Assembly: GCF_013623905.1 (NCBI RefSeq)
Contig: NZ_JABKDD010000012.1
Coordinates: 43,394 to 107,393, forward strand
Direction: 5' to 3'
Origin: Brevibacterium sediminis
Lineage (GTDB): Bacteria > Actinomycetota > Actinomycetes > Actinomycetales > Brevibacteriaceae
Length of the DNA: 64,000 nucleotides
The notes under the pieces are model-generated. The model saw only the letters and a program-made list of their open reading frames with translations, made no database searches and was not told where the DNA came from. Of the stretch, positions 17,714 through 26,618 are shown piece by piece (positions within the stretch are counted from its first letter, which is position 1; every line of letters begins with the position of its first letter). A program made the translations under genes and the position numbers.

Positions 17714-18733
17714 TTAGCCGATGGGTTTGAGGGCGTGGGCGTTGACTCCGGCGACATCGGCGCCGGACAGCGCGCGGGCCACCCACAGGGAGCGGGCAGC
17801 ATCGGCCAGGCTCGAATTCGACCCGCCGGAGGCCGCGCGCAGATACCAGAACATGTTCGTGATCTCCCGTGCCACGGTCGCCCCCATCCCGTACTGCGGA
17901 TCGACCCCGGCGCACAGCGCTAGGTCCGTGGCGAAACCACGCAGCCACGCCGCCTGCGCCTGCGGATGATCCGAGGGGATCTCGGCGAGGCGGTTCCACA
18001 GCACCGGGGCCAAGGTGTATGCGGTCGGACCGGCCAAAGGCTGCGGATCGATGGCCTTCCACGTCGAGATGCCCGTCGGGTCGGGATTGCCGGCGAGGAT
18101 GTTGTAGTAGTGCAGATCGGCATGGATGAGCCAGTTCTCATCCGAGGACGCCAGAGTCTGCATCCAATTGCGGGCGAACGACAGCAGCAGAGAATCGTGA
18201 GGGCCCGCCTCCGACCACCCGGTCAACAGCGCGGCATCGGCATCGAACGAATTCAGCCACCCGGCCACGACATCCTGGACCCGCAGGAACTCCGAGGTCG
18301 CCGGAATCTCCAAGGACCGCTGCAGCGCACCCCACACCGGAGGCACATCGGCCAGTGGCAGCACGGACAGATTGTCCTTCGTGCGCAGCCGCTCCTGCAG
18401 AGTGACCCGGAAGCTGCGATCATCCCGGATGACCCGCACCGCCCCGTGCCCGTTCCACATCTTCAGCGCCCGCAGCACCTGCGCATGCGCGGCCGTATGT
18501 GCCGAGGTGGGAGCCGCGAACCGCAGCACCCCCTGATAGTTCTCCTGAGTGAGCACCGGAATCACCAAGGACTCGCACCCGGCCCACGGCGCCCCCGGCA
18601 CATCGTCGAAGCGCAGCTTCCACCGATCGAGGAGTTCGTTTGCCATATAGTCGAGCGCGGCGACCCACGAATCGGTGCGATAATCGCCGATGATCTCGCG
18701 AGTCGCGCGGTAGAGAACCGGTGGGACCTTCAC
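17714..18733 (-). CDS. APH(6)-like aminoglycoside/hydroxyurea phosphotransferase family protein
   Basis: A 339-residue kinase-like protein of the APH(6)/hydroxyurea phosphotransferase group (PF04655). The Brenner-type catalytic motif is NWLIHADLHYYNILAG (H-x-D-L-H-x-x-N). The metal motif follows as AIDPQPLAGPTAYTLAPVLWN, and the C-terminal LCAGVDPQYGMG region matches the family. Housekeeping actinobacteria often carry such genes without known resistance, so the substrate is open. The start overlaps the upstream lipoprotein gene's stop by four bases (ATGA), so the two form an operon that reads away from rimP. Confidence 0.83.
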   Translation of the reverse strand: MKVPPVLYRATREIIGDYRTDSWVAALDYMANELLDRWKLRFDDVPGAPWAGCESLVIPVLTQENYQGVLRFAAPTSAHTAAHAQVLRALKMWNGHGAVRVIRDDRSFRVTLQERLRTKDNLSVLPLADVPPVWGALQRSLEIPATSEFLRVQDVVAGWLNSFDADAALLTGWSEAGPHDSLLLSFARNWMQTLASSDENWLIHADLHYYNILAGNPDPTGISTWKAIDPQPLAGPTAYTLAPVLWNRLAEIPSDHPQAQAAWLRGFATDLALCAGVDPQYGMGATVAREITNMFWYLRAASGGSNSSLADAARSLWVARALSGADVAGVNAHALKPIG

Positions 18734-19728
18734 TCCTGCACCTCCGCCTGCCCGGGTTCGTCATAGGTGAAACGCAGCGGCTGCGGAGCGGCGAAGACCA
18801 TCCGGTTCCGGGCCGATTCCCAGAGCCGGAGAATCGCCGAGGCGTCCGCCTCCAACCAGGGCAGAAGCGCGGAAGCGATGCCGTCTTCCAACGACAGCGC
18901 CAACTCCTTCGCGGAGTCCGCATCCGTCGGGGTGGGATCGAGCTTCCACGCCGAGGCGGCCGGATCGGCTGCGTCCTCACCGAGGCGTTCGAGCATCTCC
19001 CCGGACAGGGCACCCAAGGATTCGAGCCTGGCCAGGGTGGCTTTGCGTTCACGCGACTTCGAATCGAAGTTCACGGCCAGCCGTTCAAAGCCGTAAGCGG
19101 CAGCCCGCGACTGATTGAGGATCGCGTTGAACATCTCCGCCCGACCCTTCGGATCCTGGCTTCCGGAGTCGTTCGTCCCGGCATCCGCGTCGGCCCCACC
19201 GGTGGCACTGGGTGGCGCTGTCGCATCATCGCCGCCGTCCCTGTTCTGGTCGAGTTCCTCACGGCCGGCGCGGATGAGTTCGTCGGCGGTGGTGATGATC
19301 TCCGGGTTCTTCGTCCCAGCGACCAGAGCCAGACCCGTGGCCACATCGGCCAGGACGGGAATAAGGTCCGAACCTAAGGACGCTGAGGCTTCGAAGACGG
19401 CGCGGGAAGCCACCTCGGCGGCTTGGACGAAGGTGCGGTTCTTCTCTGTCGGAGGTGCCTCGGTGGCGAATTCGGTCGGCGGGTTCCATTCGGGACCGAT
19501 CGCCGCAGCGAAGTCAGTAAGGTCCTCACCCGCGGTTTCGGGATCACCGGCGCCGGGAGAAGCGGAGTCCAAGGTGCGGGCCAGACGATTGCGCAGCTGC
19601 TGAGTCGCATCAAGAGTGGGGATCTTGGGATCTTGATCGAGTCGCAGGCCGCAGGCGGTGAGCAGGCTCAGACTCAACCCGCCGACGCCGGCAGTCAACA
19701 GGCCGCGGCGACTGACGGGAAAATGCAT
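18730..19728 (-). CDS. DUF4439-like lipoprotein with Tat-type signal
   Basis: This 332-residue protein begins MHFPVSRRGLLTAGVGGLSL and then LLTACG: a twin-arginine-like motif followed by a lipobox, so it is probably exported and lipid-anchored. The C-terminal helical part (SRAAAYGFERLAVNFDSKSR, then ALSLEDGIASALLPWLEADA) looks like the ferritin-like DUF4439 domain. A DUF4439 protein is encoded in the same place next to rimP in mycobacteria (Rv2844). The middle is acidic and low-complexity. The ATG has no Shine-Dalgarno and sits six bases from a TAGGAT hexamer. Function unknown. Confidence 0.75.
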   Translation of the reverse strand: MHFPVSRRGLLTAGVGGLSLSLLTACGLRLDQDPKIPTLDATQQLRNRLARTLDSASPGAGDPETAGEDLTDFAAAIGPEWNPPTEFATEAPPTEKNRTFVQAAEVASRAVFEASASLGSDLIPVLADVATGLALVAGTKNPEIITTADELIRAGREELDQNRDGGDDATAPPSATGGADADAGTNDSGSQDPKGRAEMFNAILNQSRAAAYGFERLAVNFDSKSRERKATLARLESLGALSGEMLERLGEDAADPAASAWKLDPTPTDADSAKELALSLEDGIASALLPWLEADASAILRLWESARNRMVFAAPQPLRFTYDEPGQAEVQE

Positions 19729-19734
19729 ACGGCA

Positions 19735-19740
19735 ATCCTA
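19735..19740 (-). promoter_or_regulatory. -10-like hexamer for leaderless lipoprotein gene
   Basis: On the minus strand TAGGAT ends six bases before the ATG at 19728, with no ribosome binding site between, the spacing seen at other genes in this window. Confidence 0.5.
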
Positions 19741-19951
19741 TCGGATGCCCCGCCATCGCCGAGGGGCACCGACCGTCGCCCGCCCGACCGCAGAATGAGA
19801 CGCGCACCCGGCAGAACCCCGCCGAAGGCTTAACCTCGACGGCGGCTGTCGCTTAGGGTGGGGGAGAACACGGCGGTCGCACACGTGCACGGTGCGCCGG
19901 CCCCCCTCGCCCCGCCTCGGTGAAGGGGACGCACAAGGATATGGAGGAGAA

Positions 19952-20416
19952 ATGGACGAAGACGTCGAGCGGATCAAGGGCCTGCTCGCCCCGCCCCTGC
20001 AGGATGCGGGATTCCACCTCGAGACCGTCAAAGCGGTGGCGGCCGGTCCGCGGCGCACGTTGACCGTCGTCGTCGACCTCGACGAATCGAGCTCCGATCC
20101 GATGTCGATGGAGAAGATCGCCGAATCGACGAAGATCGTCGGCGACGCCCTCGACGAGGTCGAAATCTTCCGGGACAAGCCGTACCAGCTCGAGGTCACG
20201 AGCCCCGGCGCGACCCGGAAGCTCGAGACCCCACGCCACTTCCGACGCGTCATCGGCCGTCGCCTGGAGATCACGACGAAGAAGGACACCTTCAAGCTCG
20301 ACCTCGCCGAGGTGGGGGAGAGTTCGATCACGGGCACGGACCCCCAGCGCAAGGAGTCGAAGACGGTCGACCTCGGCGAGATCCGCAAGGCCCAGGTGGA
20401 GTTGAAGTTCCGCTGA
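19952..20416 (+). CDS. rimP: Ribosome maturation factor RimP
   Basis: Assists assembly of the 30S subunit in the cytoplasm. It is 154 residues, the usual size. Visible are the N-terminal RimP domain (LAPPLQDAGFHLETVKAVAA, LTVVVDLDE, the YQLEVTSPGATRKLETPRHF motif with the conserved SPG) and the C-terminal SH3-like domain (IGRRLEITTKK). The ATG at 19952 is chosen because GGAGGAG lies directly upstream; the frame is open further up without support. It heads the rimP-nusA-ylxR-infB cluster. Confidence 0.95.
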   Translation: MDEDVERIKGLLAPPLQDAGFHLETVKAVAAGPRRTLTVVVDLDESSSDPMSMEKIAESTKIVGDALDEVEIFRDKPYQLEVTSPGATRKLETPRHFRRVIGRRLEITTKKDTFKLDLAEVGESSITGTDPQRKESKTVDLGEIRKAQVELKFR

Positions 20417-20484
20417 GGCGAACCTCACGTACCTCCGGCAGTGCGGCGGCCCCTTCGCAGACAGAGTGCGGGCGCGGACTGGGA

Positions 20485-20490
20485 TAGACT
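20485..20490 (+). promoter_or_regulatory. Putative -10 box upstream of nusA
   Basis: TAGACT in the 137-base rimP-nusA gap matches the TANNNT pattern and would give nusA a leader of about 55 bases ending in GAGAGAGGAC. Confidence 0.4.
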
Positions 20491-20553
20491 GTTACGCCTG
20501 CATAAGTGAACACAGACAATTCAATGCTCGGTTGAGCGAGAGAGGACTTAGAC

Positions 20554-21516
20554 ATGGACATCGACCTCAATGTTCTGCGCGTCATCGAACGAGAGCGTGA
20601 GATTCCGCTGGAAACCCTCATCGAACTCATCGAACAGGCGCTCTTCCTCGCCTACCAGAAGACCGAAGGGGCCTGGCCCGACGCCCGTGCCGAACTCGAC
20701 AAGTCCACCGGCGAGGTGCGCATCCTCGCCGTGGAATTCGACAACGACGACAACCCGATCGGCGAGTTCGACGACACTCCCACCGGCTTCGGCCGCATCG
20801 CCGCCCAGACCGCTCGGCAGGTCATCCACCAGCGGCTGCGCGATGTCGAGGACGAGACGCTGCTGGGCACATTCAAGGGCCGTGAGGGCGAGATCGTCTC
20901 GGGCATCATCCAGCAGGGCCGCGACCCGCAGATGGTCCAGGTCGACATCGGAGACGTCGAAGCCGTGCTGCCCCCGCACGAACAGGTCCCCGGCGAGACC
21001 TACGCCCACGGCACCCGACTGCGCGTCTACATCGCCGACGTGCACAAGGGCACGAAGGGCACCTCGGTCACCGTCTCCCGCACCCACCCGAACCTCGTGC
21101 GCCGACTCTTCGCCCATGAGGCTCCGGAGATCGCCGACGGCACTGTCGAGATCGTGTCCCTGGCCCGCGAAGCCGGCCACCGCACGAAGCTCGCCGTGCG
21201 CGCCACGAAGCCGGGAGTCAACGCGAAGGGATCGTGCATCGGCGAACTCGGCTCCCGTGTGCGTGCGGTGATGAACGAACTCGGCCAGGAGAAGATCGAC
21301 ATCGTCGACTACTCCGACGACCCGGCGAAGTTCATCGCACACGCCTTGTCCCCGGCCAAGGCCAAGAGCGTCGAGATCCTCGACGCCGCCGCTCAGGAAT
21401 CCCGCGCAGTCGTCCCCAACGACCAGCTGTCCCTGGCCATCGGCAAGGAAGGGCAGAACGCCCGCCTGGCAGCCAAGCTCACCGGCTGGAAGATCGACAT
21501 CGTCGCAGGCGAATAG
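20554..21516 (+). CDS. nusA: Transcription termination/antitermination protein NusA
   Basis: Binds RNA polymerase and modulates pausing, Rho-independent termination and antitermination. The 320 residues hold the N-terminal polymerase-binding domain ([23 protein letters not shown] start), an S1 domain ([14 protein letters not shown] to [11 protein letters not shown]), and two KH domains. The KH region includes [36 protein letters not shown], and [21 protein letters not shown]. It lacks the C-terminal acidic repeats of E. coli NusA, as is usual in actinobacteria. ATG follows GAGAGGAC. Confidence 0.97.
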   Translation: MDIDLNVLRVIEREREIPLETLIELIEQALFLAYQKTEGAWPDARAELDKSTGEVRILAVEFDNDDNPIGEFDDTPTGFGRIAAQTARQVIHQRLRDVEDETLLGTFKGREGEIVSGIIQQGRDPQMVQVDIGDVEAVLPPHEQVPGETYAHGTRLRVYIADVHKGTKGTSVTVSRTHPNLVRRLFAHEAPEIADGTVEIVSLAREAGHRTKLAVRATKPGVNAKGSCIGELGSRVRAVMNELGQEKIDIVDYSDDPAKFIAHALSPAKAKSVEILDAAAQESRAVVPNDQLSLAIGKEGQNARLAAKLTGWKIDIVAGE

Positions 21517-21574
21517 CCTCGTGCAGTGATTCGCACCACTGGCCCCCTTGGCGCGAGCCCGGGTGCCGGTGCTG

Positions 21575-21580
21575 TAGAAT
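21575..21580 (+). promoter_or_regulatory. -10 box for leaderless ylxR
   Basis: TAGAAT ends eight bases before the GTG start of the YlxR gene; no ribosome binding site intervenes. Suggests a promoter internal to the nusA-infB cluster and a leaderless transcript. Confidence 0.5.
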
Positions 21581-21588
21581 CATTCATT

Positions 21589-21864
21589 GTGAATGTTGGT
21601 GATGGACCCGTAAGGACGTGCATCGCCTGTAGGCAGAAGGCCGGTCGGGACGAGCTGACACGCTTCGTGTTCCGCCCCGATCAGCACCCCGCCGTCGTCC
21701 GCGATGTGTCAGCGACACTGCCGGGACGTGGTGCGTGGGTGCATCCTGATGCGAAGTGCCTGGACAAGGCCCTGACCACTGCCGCCTTCGCTCGATCCTT
21801 TCGAACGAAGATCACCGCCTCGGACCTCCCGAGGCCGGACACCGAACCCAAAGAGAACGGGTAG
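21589..21864 (+). CDS. ylxR: YlxR family (DUF448) RNA-binding protein
   Basis: A small basic protein (91 residues) found between nusA and infB in most Gram-positive bacteria. The family motif is [19 protein letters not shown], followed by [17 protein letters not shown]. YlxR has been linked to RNA binding and to RNase P regulation in Bacillus. The GTG at 21589 ([15 protein letters not shown]) is preferred over the longer open frame, because it places the motif near the N-terminus as in homologues and lies eight bases after a TAGAAT box. Confidence 0.9.
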   Translation: MNVGDGPVRTCIACRQKAGRDELTRFVFRPDQHPAVVRDVSATLPGRGAWVHPDAKCLDKALTTAAFARSFRTKITASDLPRPDTEPKENG

Positions 21865-21920
21865 CCGAATGGATGACAAGTTGTGAGTGTCGCACGATGA
21901 CACCCAAACGGAATTCGAGA

Positions 21921-21980
21921 GAGCAGTGAAATGAGTACTGCTCTTCATTGATGAGGTTCTTTCCTGACCGGGAAAGAACC
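21921..21980 (+). promoter_or_regulatory. Two tandem hairpins in the infB leader
   Basis: Hairpin 1 is GAGCAGT (21921-21927) with ACTGCTC (21937-21943). Hairpin 2 is GGTTCTTTCC (21955-21964) with GGAAAGAACC (21971-21980), a perfect 10-bp stem with a 6-base loop. It ends just before the ACAGGAG ribosome binding site of infB. Could be an attenuator, processing site or translational control element. Confidence 0.6.
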
Positions 21981-21994
21981 CGGACAGGAGAACT

Positions 21995-24913
21995 GTGGCA
22001 AAGCCCCGTGTCCATGAGCTCGCGAAAGAGCTCGGCACAACAAGTAAGAACGTCCTCGAAAAGCTCCAGGACATGGGCGAATTCGTTCGCTCCGCCTCTT
22101 CGACGCTCGAAGCGCCCGTCGTGCGCCGCGTGAAGGAGGCATTCGCCGATTCCTCTTCCGCTGATGGTGAGAAGTCCACCGGCGCGAAGAAGGCCGCCAA
22201 GCCGGCCGCGAAGCCCGGAGCCCCGAAACCCGGTGCGAAGCCCGCACCCAAGCCCGCCGCGAAGTCGGCCGCCAAGCCGGGTGCTGCGAAGTCCGCCGGT
22301 GCGGCGAAATCGGCCCCCGCCGAGGATGCCGCCCCCGCTGCGAAGTCCGCACCGAAGCCTGCCGCCAAGCCGGCGACCCCGGCTGCCCCGGAGGCAGCCG
22401 AATCGACCGAGGCTCCCGCTGCCAAGCCGGCTGCCTCCTCGGCGCCGAAGCCCGGTGCCCCGAAGCCGGCTGCCGCACCCAAGCCCGGTGCCCCGAAGCC
22501 CGGCGCTCCCAAGCCGGGTGCTGCCGGGAAGCCCGGCGGTCGTGGTGCCGCGCGTCCCGGAAACAACCCCTTCGCTTCCTCGCAGGGAATGCCGAAGCCC
22601 GGTCGCGGACCCAAGCCCGGCGGTCGTGCGGGCCAGGGCGGTCAAGGCGGTCAGGGTGGCCAGGGCGGACGCCCCGGAAACAATCCGTTTGCGCCTTCGC
22701 AGGGAATGCCGAAGCCCGGCCAGAAGCAGCGCGGATCCGGTGAGGAATCCTCGGGCGGTCCCCGTCCGGCACCTCGCCCGGGCGCACCACGCCCGAACCC
22801 GTCGATGCTGAAGAACTCGGCACTGAACAAGCCCGCTCCCGGCCGCGGTCGCGGCGGCGGACGCGGAAACGCCCCAGGCGGCGGCGCACCCGGTGCCCCG
22901 GGCGGCGCTCCCGGCGGTCCTCGTCGTGGACCCGGCGGCGGTCCCGGTGGTCGCGGTTCAGGTCGCGGTCGCGGAAGCACGCAGGGTGCATTCGGCCGCG
23001 GCGGCGGTCCCCGTCAGAAGGGACGCAAGTCGAAGCGGGCGAAGCGCGCAGAGCTCGAACAGATGCAGGCTCCCTCGGTCGGTGGCGTCACCGTTCCGCG
23101 CGGAGACGGCAACACGCCGCTGCGTCTGCGTCGCGGCTCCTCGCTGGCCGACTTCGCCGAGAAGATCAATACCGATCCGACGAACCTCGTGACCGTGCTC
23201 TTCCACCTCGGTGAGATGGCCACGATCACCCAGTCCCTCGACGAGGCGACCTTCGAGGTCCTCGGCGAAGAGCTCGGCTACAAGATCGAGATCGTCTCGC
23301 CCGAAGACGAAGATCGTGAGCTGCTGGAGACCTTCGACATCGACCTCGATGCCGAAGCCGCAGAAGAGGATGACGAGGACCTGCAGGCACGTCCGCCGGT
23401 CGTCACCGTCATGGGTCACGTCGACCACGGTAAGACCAAGCTGCTCGACGCGATCCGCTCGGCCAATGTCGCTTCCCGCGAAGCCGGCGGAATCACCCAG
23501 CACATCGGTGCCTACCAGGCCGAGGTCGAGCACGAGGGAGAAGACCGCAAGATCACCTTCCTCGACACCCCCGGTCACGAGGCGTTCACCGCCATGCGTG
23601 CCCGTGGTGCGAAGTCGACGGACCTCGCGATCCTCGTGGTCGCCGCCGACGACGGCGTCATGCCGCAGACGATCGAAGCTCTCAACCACGCTCAGGCGGC
23701 CGATGTGCCGATCGTCGTGGCCGTGAACAAGATCGACAAGGAAGGCGCCAACCCCGCCAAGGTCATGCAGCAGCTGACCGAATACAACCTCGTGGCCGAA
23801 GAATACGGCGGCGAGACCATGTTCGTGCCGATCTCCGCGCTCAAGCGCGAGGGCATCGACCAGCTGCTCGAATCCGTTCTGCTGACCACCGATGCGGCCC
23901 TGGACCTGCGGGCGAACCCCGACAAGTCCGCTCGCGGCATCGCGATCGAAGCCAAGCTCGACAAGGGCCGCGGTGCGGTTGCCACCGTCCTCGTCGAGTC
24001 CGGCACCCTGCGTCAGGGCGACGCCATCGTCTGCGGCACCGCCTACGGACGTGTGCGTGCGATGTTCGACGAGAACGGAAACGTCGTCGAGGAGGCAGGG
24101 CCCTCCCGCCCCGTGCAGGTGCTCGGCCTGTCGTCCGTCCCGCGTGCCGGTGACTCGTTCATCTCCACCGATGACGACCGCACGGCCCGTCAGATCGCTG
24201 AGAAGCGTGACGCCATCGAGCGCAACGCCGCTCAGGCCCGCGGTCGCAAGCGCATCAGCCTTGAGGACTTCACGAAGGCTCTGGCTGAGGGCAAGGTCGA
24301 CATGCTCAACCTCATCCTCAAGGGTGACGTCTCCGGTGCTGTCGAAGCGCTCGAGGATTCGCTGCTCAAGATCGATGTGGGCGACGACGTCGACCTGCGG
24401 ATCATCCACCGCGGCGTCGGTGCGATCACGGAGAACGACATCAACCTGGCCACGGTCGACAACGCGATCGTCCTCGGCTTCAACGTCCGTCCGGAAGCGA
24501 AGGCTCGCGACCTGGCAGACCGCGAAGGCGTCGACGTCCGCTACTACTCGGTCATCTACCAGGCGATCGACGACATCGAGTCCTCGCTCAAGGGCATGCT
24601 CAAGCCCGAGTACGAAGAGGTCCAGACCGGTACCGCGGAGATCCGCGAGGTCTTCCGCTCCTCGAAGTTCGGCAACATCGCCGGTTCGATCGTCCGCGAC
24701 GGCCTCATCAAGCGGAACTCGACCGCTCGCGTCACCCGCGACGGAATCGTCATCGGCGACAACGTCCACATCGAATCGCTGCGCCGGTTCAAGGACGATG
24801 CGACCGAGGTCCGCGAGGGCTACGAGTGCGGTATCGGACTCGGCAAGTTCAACGACCTGCGCGTCGGCGACATCATCGAGACCTTCGAGATGCAAGAGAA
24901 GCCGCGCGACTGA
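21995..24913 (+). CDS. infB: Translation initiation factor IF-2
   Basis: GTPase that brings fMet-tRNA to the 30S subunit. It is 972 residues, in the actinobacterial range. Residues 1-50 form the IF2-N domain ([20 protein letters not shown]). Residues 50-340 are Ala/Pro/Lys-rich then Gly/Arg-rich low complexity, with PGNNPFA repeated twice. The second IF2-N-like segment ([20 protein letters not shown]) is followed by the G domain: [14 protein letters not shown] (G1), [15 protein letters not shown] (G3), VVAVNKIDK (G4). The C-terminal tRNA-binding domain ends with [20 protein letters not shown]. The GTG start follows ACAGGAGAAC and two leader hairpins. Confidence 0.97.
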   Translation: MAKPRVHELAKELGTTSKNVLEKLQDMGEFVRSASSTLEAPVVRRVKEAFADSSSADGEKSTGAKKAAKPAAKPGAPKPGAKPAPKPAAKSAAKPGAAKSAGAAKSAPAEDAAPAAKSAPKPAAKPATPAAPEAAESTEAPAAKPAASSAPKPGAPKPAAAPKPGAPKPGAPKPGAAGKPGGRGAARPGNNPFASSQGMPKPGRGPKPGGRAGQGGQGGQGGQGGRPGNNPFAPSQGMPKPGQKQRGSGEESSGGPRPAPRPGAPRPNPSMLKNSALNKPAPGRGRGGGRGNAPGGGAPGAPGGAPGGPRRGPGGGPGGRGSGRGRGSTQGAFGRGGGPRQKGRKSKRAKRAELEQMQAPSVGGVTVPRGDGNTPLRLRRGSSLADFAEKINTDPTNLVTVLFHLGEMATITQSLDEATFEVLGEELGYKIEIVSPEDEDRELLETFDIDLDAEAAEEDDEDLQARPPVVTVMGHVDHGKTKLLDAIRSANVASREAGGITQHIGAYQAEVEHEGEDRKITFLDTPGHEAFTAMRARGAKSTDLAILVVAADDGVMPQTIEALNHAQAADVPIVVAVNKIDKEGANPAKVMQQLTEYNLVAEEYGGETMFVPISALKREGIDQLLESVLLTTDAALDLRANPDKSARGIAIEAKLDKGRGAVATVLVESGTLRQGDAIVCGTAYGRVRAMFDENGNVVEEAGPSRPVQVLGLSSVPRAGDSFISTDDDRTARQIAEKRDAIERNAAQARGRKRISLEDFTKALAEGKVDMLNLILKGDVSGAVEALEDSLLKIDVGDDVDLRIIHRGVGAITENDINLATVDNAIVLGFNVRPEAKARDLADREGVDVRYYSVIYQAIDDIESSLKGMLKPEYEEVQTGTAEIREVFRSSKFGNIAGSIVRDGLIKRNSTARVTRDGIVIGDNVHIESLRRFKDDATEVREGYECGIGLGKFNDLRVGDIIETFEMQEKPRD

Positions 24914-24996
24914 TCGGTCGCACAGCGAGTTCCACCCGCTGATTCGACAGCGCAGCAGCGCAGGCGAGGAGGATGGGACTCACATCGTGAGTCGAC

Positions 24997-25035
24997 GGCT
25001 CCGGTCGGCCCCCGAACGGGGGACCGGCCGGAGCC
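24997..25035 (+). terminator. Strong GC hairpin between infB and rbfA
   Basis: GGCTCCGGTCGG...CCCCCG pairs with CGGGGG...CCGGCCGGAGCC around an AA loop, with a one-base bulge. A smaller GACTCAC/GTGAGTC hairpin (24977-24993) precedes it. Likely ends or attenuates infB transcription before the rbfA promoter. Confidence 0.6.
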
Positions 25036-25051
25036 GGTTCGATTGCACAGC

Positions 25052-25057
25052 TAATAT
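25052..25057 (+). promoter_or_regulatory. -10 box for rbfA
   Basis: TAATAT lies just past the infB-rbfA hairpin, in an AT-rich patch, about 45 bases before the rbfA start. An AGAAGGA ribosome binding site follows, so this transcript is leadered. Confidence 0.55.
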
Positions 25058-25102
25058 TGGGTCGGAAGAGTTGTTCCGGCCCCGAACAGAAGGACACACA
25101 CC

Positions 25103-25537
25103 ATGGCAGACTCGACACGGGCCCGCAAGATCGCCGACCAGATCAAGGTCATCGTCGCCAGCACCATCGAGCGCAAGCTCAAGGATCCCCGCCTCGGCTT
25201 CGTCACCGTCACCGATGTTCGCGTGACCGGCGATCTGCAGCACGCCACCATCTTCTACACCGTCTACGGCGACGACCAGGATCTCGTCGGCACCAGTCAT
25301 GCCCTCGAATCGGCCAAGGGCTTCATCCGCTCCGAGGTCGGCAAGGGGCTGACGATCCGTCTGACCCCGAGCCTCGAATTCATCGCCGATGCCGTCCCCG
25401 AGGCGGCCGCCCGTCTCGACGGACTGCTCGCTCAGGCCGCCGCCGACGACGCTCGAGTCGCCGGGTTGGCCAAGAACGCGCAGCATGCAGGTGAATCCGA
25501 CCCGTACAAGAAGGCCGACGACGCCGACGAGGAGTGA
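25103..25537 (+). CDS. rbfA: Ribosome-binding factor A
   Basis: A 30S maturation factor with a KH-like fold that binds 16S rRNA near helix 1. It has 144 residues: TRARKIADQIKVIVASTIER, LGFVTVTDVRVTGDLQHATI and IRLTPSLEFIADAVPEAAAR match the family, including the Ala-x-x-Asn kink region replaced by SHALESAKGFIR. The C-terminal tail is acidic (DDADEE). ATG follows AGAAGGACACACACC. The DUF503 (ylxP) gene that often sits between infB and rbfA in other actinobacteria is absent. Confidence 0.94.
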   Translation: MADSTRARKIADQIKVIVASTIERKLKDPRLGFVTVTDVRVTGDLQHATIFYTVYGDDQDLVGTSHALESAKGFIRSEVGKGLTIRLTPSLEFIADAVPEAAARLDGLLAQAAADDARVAGLAKNAQHAGESDPYKKADDADEE

Positions 25538-25731
25538 TCGTCGCATTCCAGCGAACAGACTGCATCGCGCCTGGTCATCGGGTGGAGAGCGGCGGAACGG
25601 CCGTTCCGGGTCCGATTTGAGCTTCGTCACGTCACGAAAAAAGTTCTCGTAACAGTTTTGTTATCTTTCCGAGATGTCGTAGACTTTTTGCGGTAACGAA
25701 ATGATTACGACTCTGTTAAGGGAATTCTGCA

Positions 25732-26607
25732 TTGGGTAAGCACTCCTCACCGAAGCCGTCGTTCGCGAAGCAGCTGATCCGGGACCTGACTCCCGGCAAG
25801 CGCCCCGCAGGCCGACGCGCAGCGAATGCGCCGTCCTCGGCGACTTCCGTGCTGGCGACCGTCAAGCAGCGTCCCGTCGTCGCCGCGATCGCCGTTCCTG
25901 CAGCCGCGACCGCCGCCGTCGTCGGTTCGACCGTCGTCATGGGTCCGCCCGAGTCCGGCAACGTCACCACCGAGGCCGCATCGACGACCCCCGAGGAGTC
26001 GACCACTGCCTCGACCCCGAGTCAGAAAGAACTCGACGCCGAACGCAAGAAGGCCGGCGAAGAGTACCTGGAGAAGGTCAAGGACGACCCGAAGTACAAG
26101 AACAAGACCTCGAAGACCGATCTCGAGGTCAAGGCTCCGCCGAAGCCCAAGCCGACCGCGGAATCCTCGGCTGCTGAGGAGAAGAGCGACGATTCGTCCT
26201 CCGATGAGAAGTCTTCCGATGAGAAGTCCTCCGGCGAAGGCACCTCCTCGGACACCTCGGCACCGCCGTGCAGCGTGTCCTCCTCGATCGAGTCCGGCCT
26301 GCTGCCGAACGCCGTCAACGGCTACCGTGCTGTCTGCGCGAAGTTCCCCGAGGTCAAGACCTTCGGCGGACGTCGCCCCGGCACCGGTTCGGATCACAAC
26401 ACCGGTGAAGCCGTCGACATCATGATCACCGGATCCACCGGCGACCGCATCGCCGAATACCTCATCCAGAACCAGAGCGCCCTCAACGTCAAGTACGTCA
26501 TCTGGAAGCAGCGCATCTGGATGCCCGGACAGGGCTGGAAGGGCATGGAGGACCGCGGAGACGCGACCGCCAACCACTTCGACCACGTGCACGCGTCCTT
26601 CAACTGA
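25732..26607 (+). CDS. Exported M15-like cell-wall peptidase candidate
   Basis: A 291-residue protein with a basic N-terminus, one membrane segment (about residues 46-68, VVAAIAVPAAATAAVVGSTV), and an acidic/Ser/Lys linker (about 85-180). The C-terminal domain resembles the ARB_07466-like/M15 peptidase type: GSDHNTGEAVDIMITG and later HFDHVHASF give the S-x-H-x-x-G-x-A-x-D and H-x-x-H zinc-ligand pattern of VanY/VanX-like enzymes. Probably tethered outside the membrane and acting on peptidoglycan stems; the reaction is inferred. The TTG start follows TTAAGGGAATT. The upstream 190 bases are strikingly AT-rich, pointing to its own promoter between rbfA and truB. Confidence 0.72.
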   Translation: MGKHSSPKPSFAKQLIRDLTPGKRPAGRRAANAPSSATSVLATVKQRPVVAAIAVPAAATAAVVGSTVVMGPPESGNVTTEAASTTPEESTTASTPSQKELDAERKKAGEEYLEKVKDDPKYKNKTSKTDLEVKAPPKPKPTAESSAAEEKSDDSSSDEKSSDEKSSGEGTSSDTSAPPCSVSSSIESGLLPNAVNGYRAVCAKFPEVKTFGGRRPGTGSDHNTGEAVDIMITGSTGDRIAEYLIQNQSALNVKYVIWKQRIWMPGQGWKGMEDRGDATANHFDHVHASFN

Positions 26608-26618
26608 TCGCACACCCA

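Noticed and set aside
22164..23030. Tandem repeats in infB as a possible CRISPR or minisatellite
   Set aside because: They are in-frame Ala/Pro/Gly codons of the known low-complexity IF-2 N-terminus, with no regular spacers.
22958..24895. A 645-codon minus-strand frame
   Set aside because: Antisense to the IF-2 GTPase domains, low-information composition.
25620..25731. c-di-AMP (ydaO) riboswitch before the wall peptidase gene
   Set aside because: Such riboswitches precede wall hydrolases in actinobacteria, but this stretch is short and AT-rich and lacks the conserved GC-rich pseudoknot elements.
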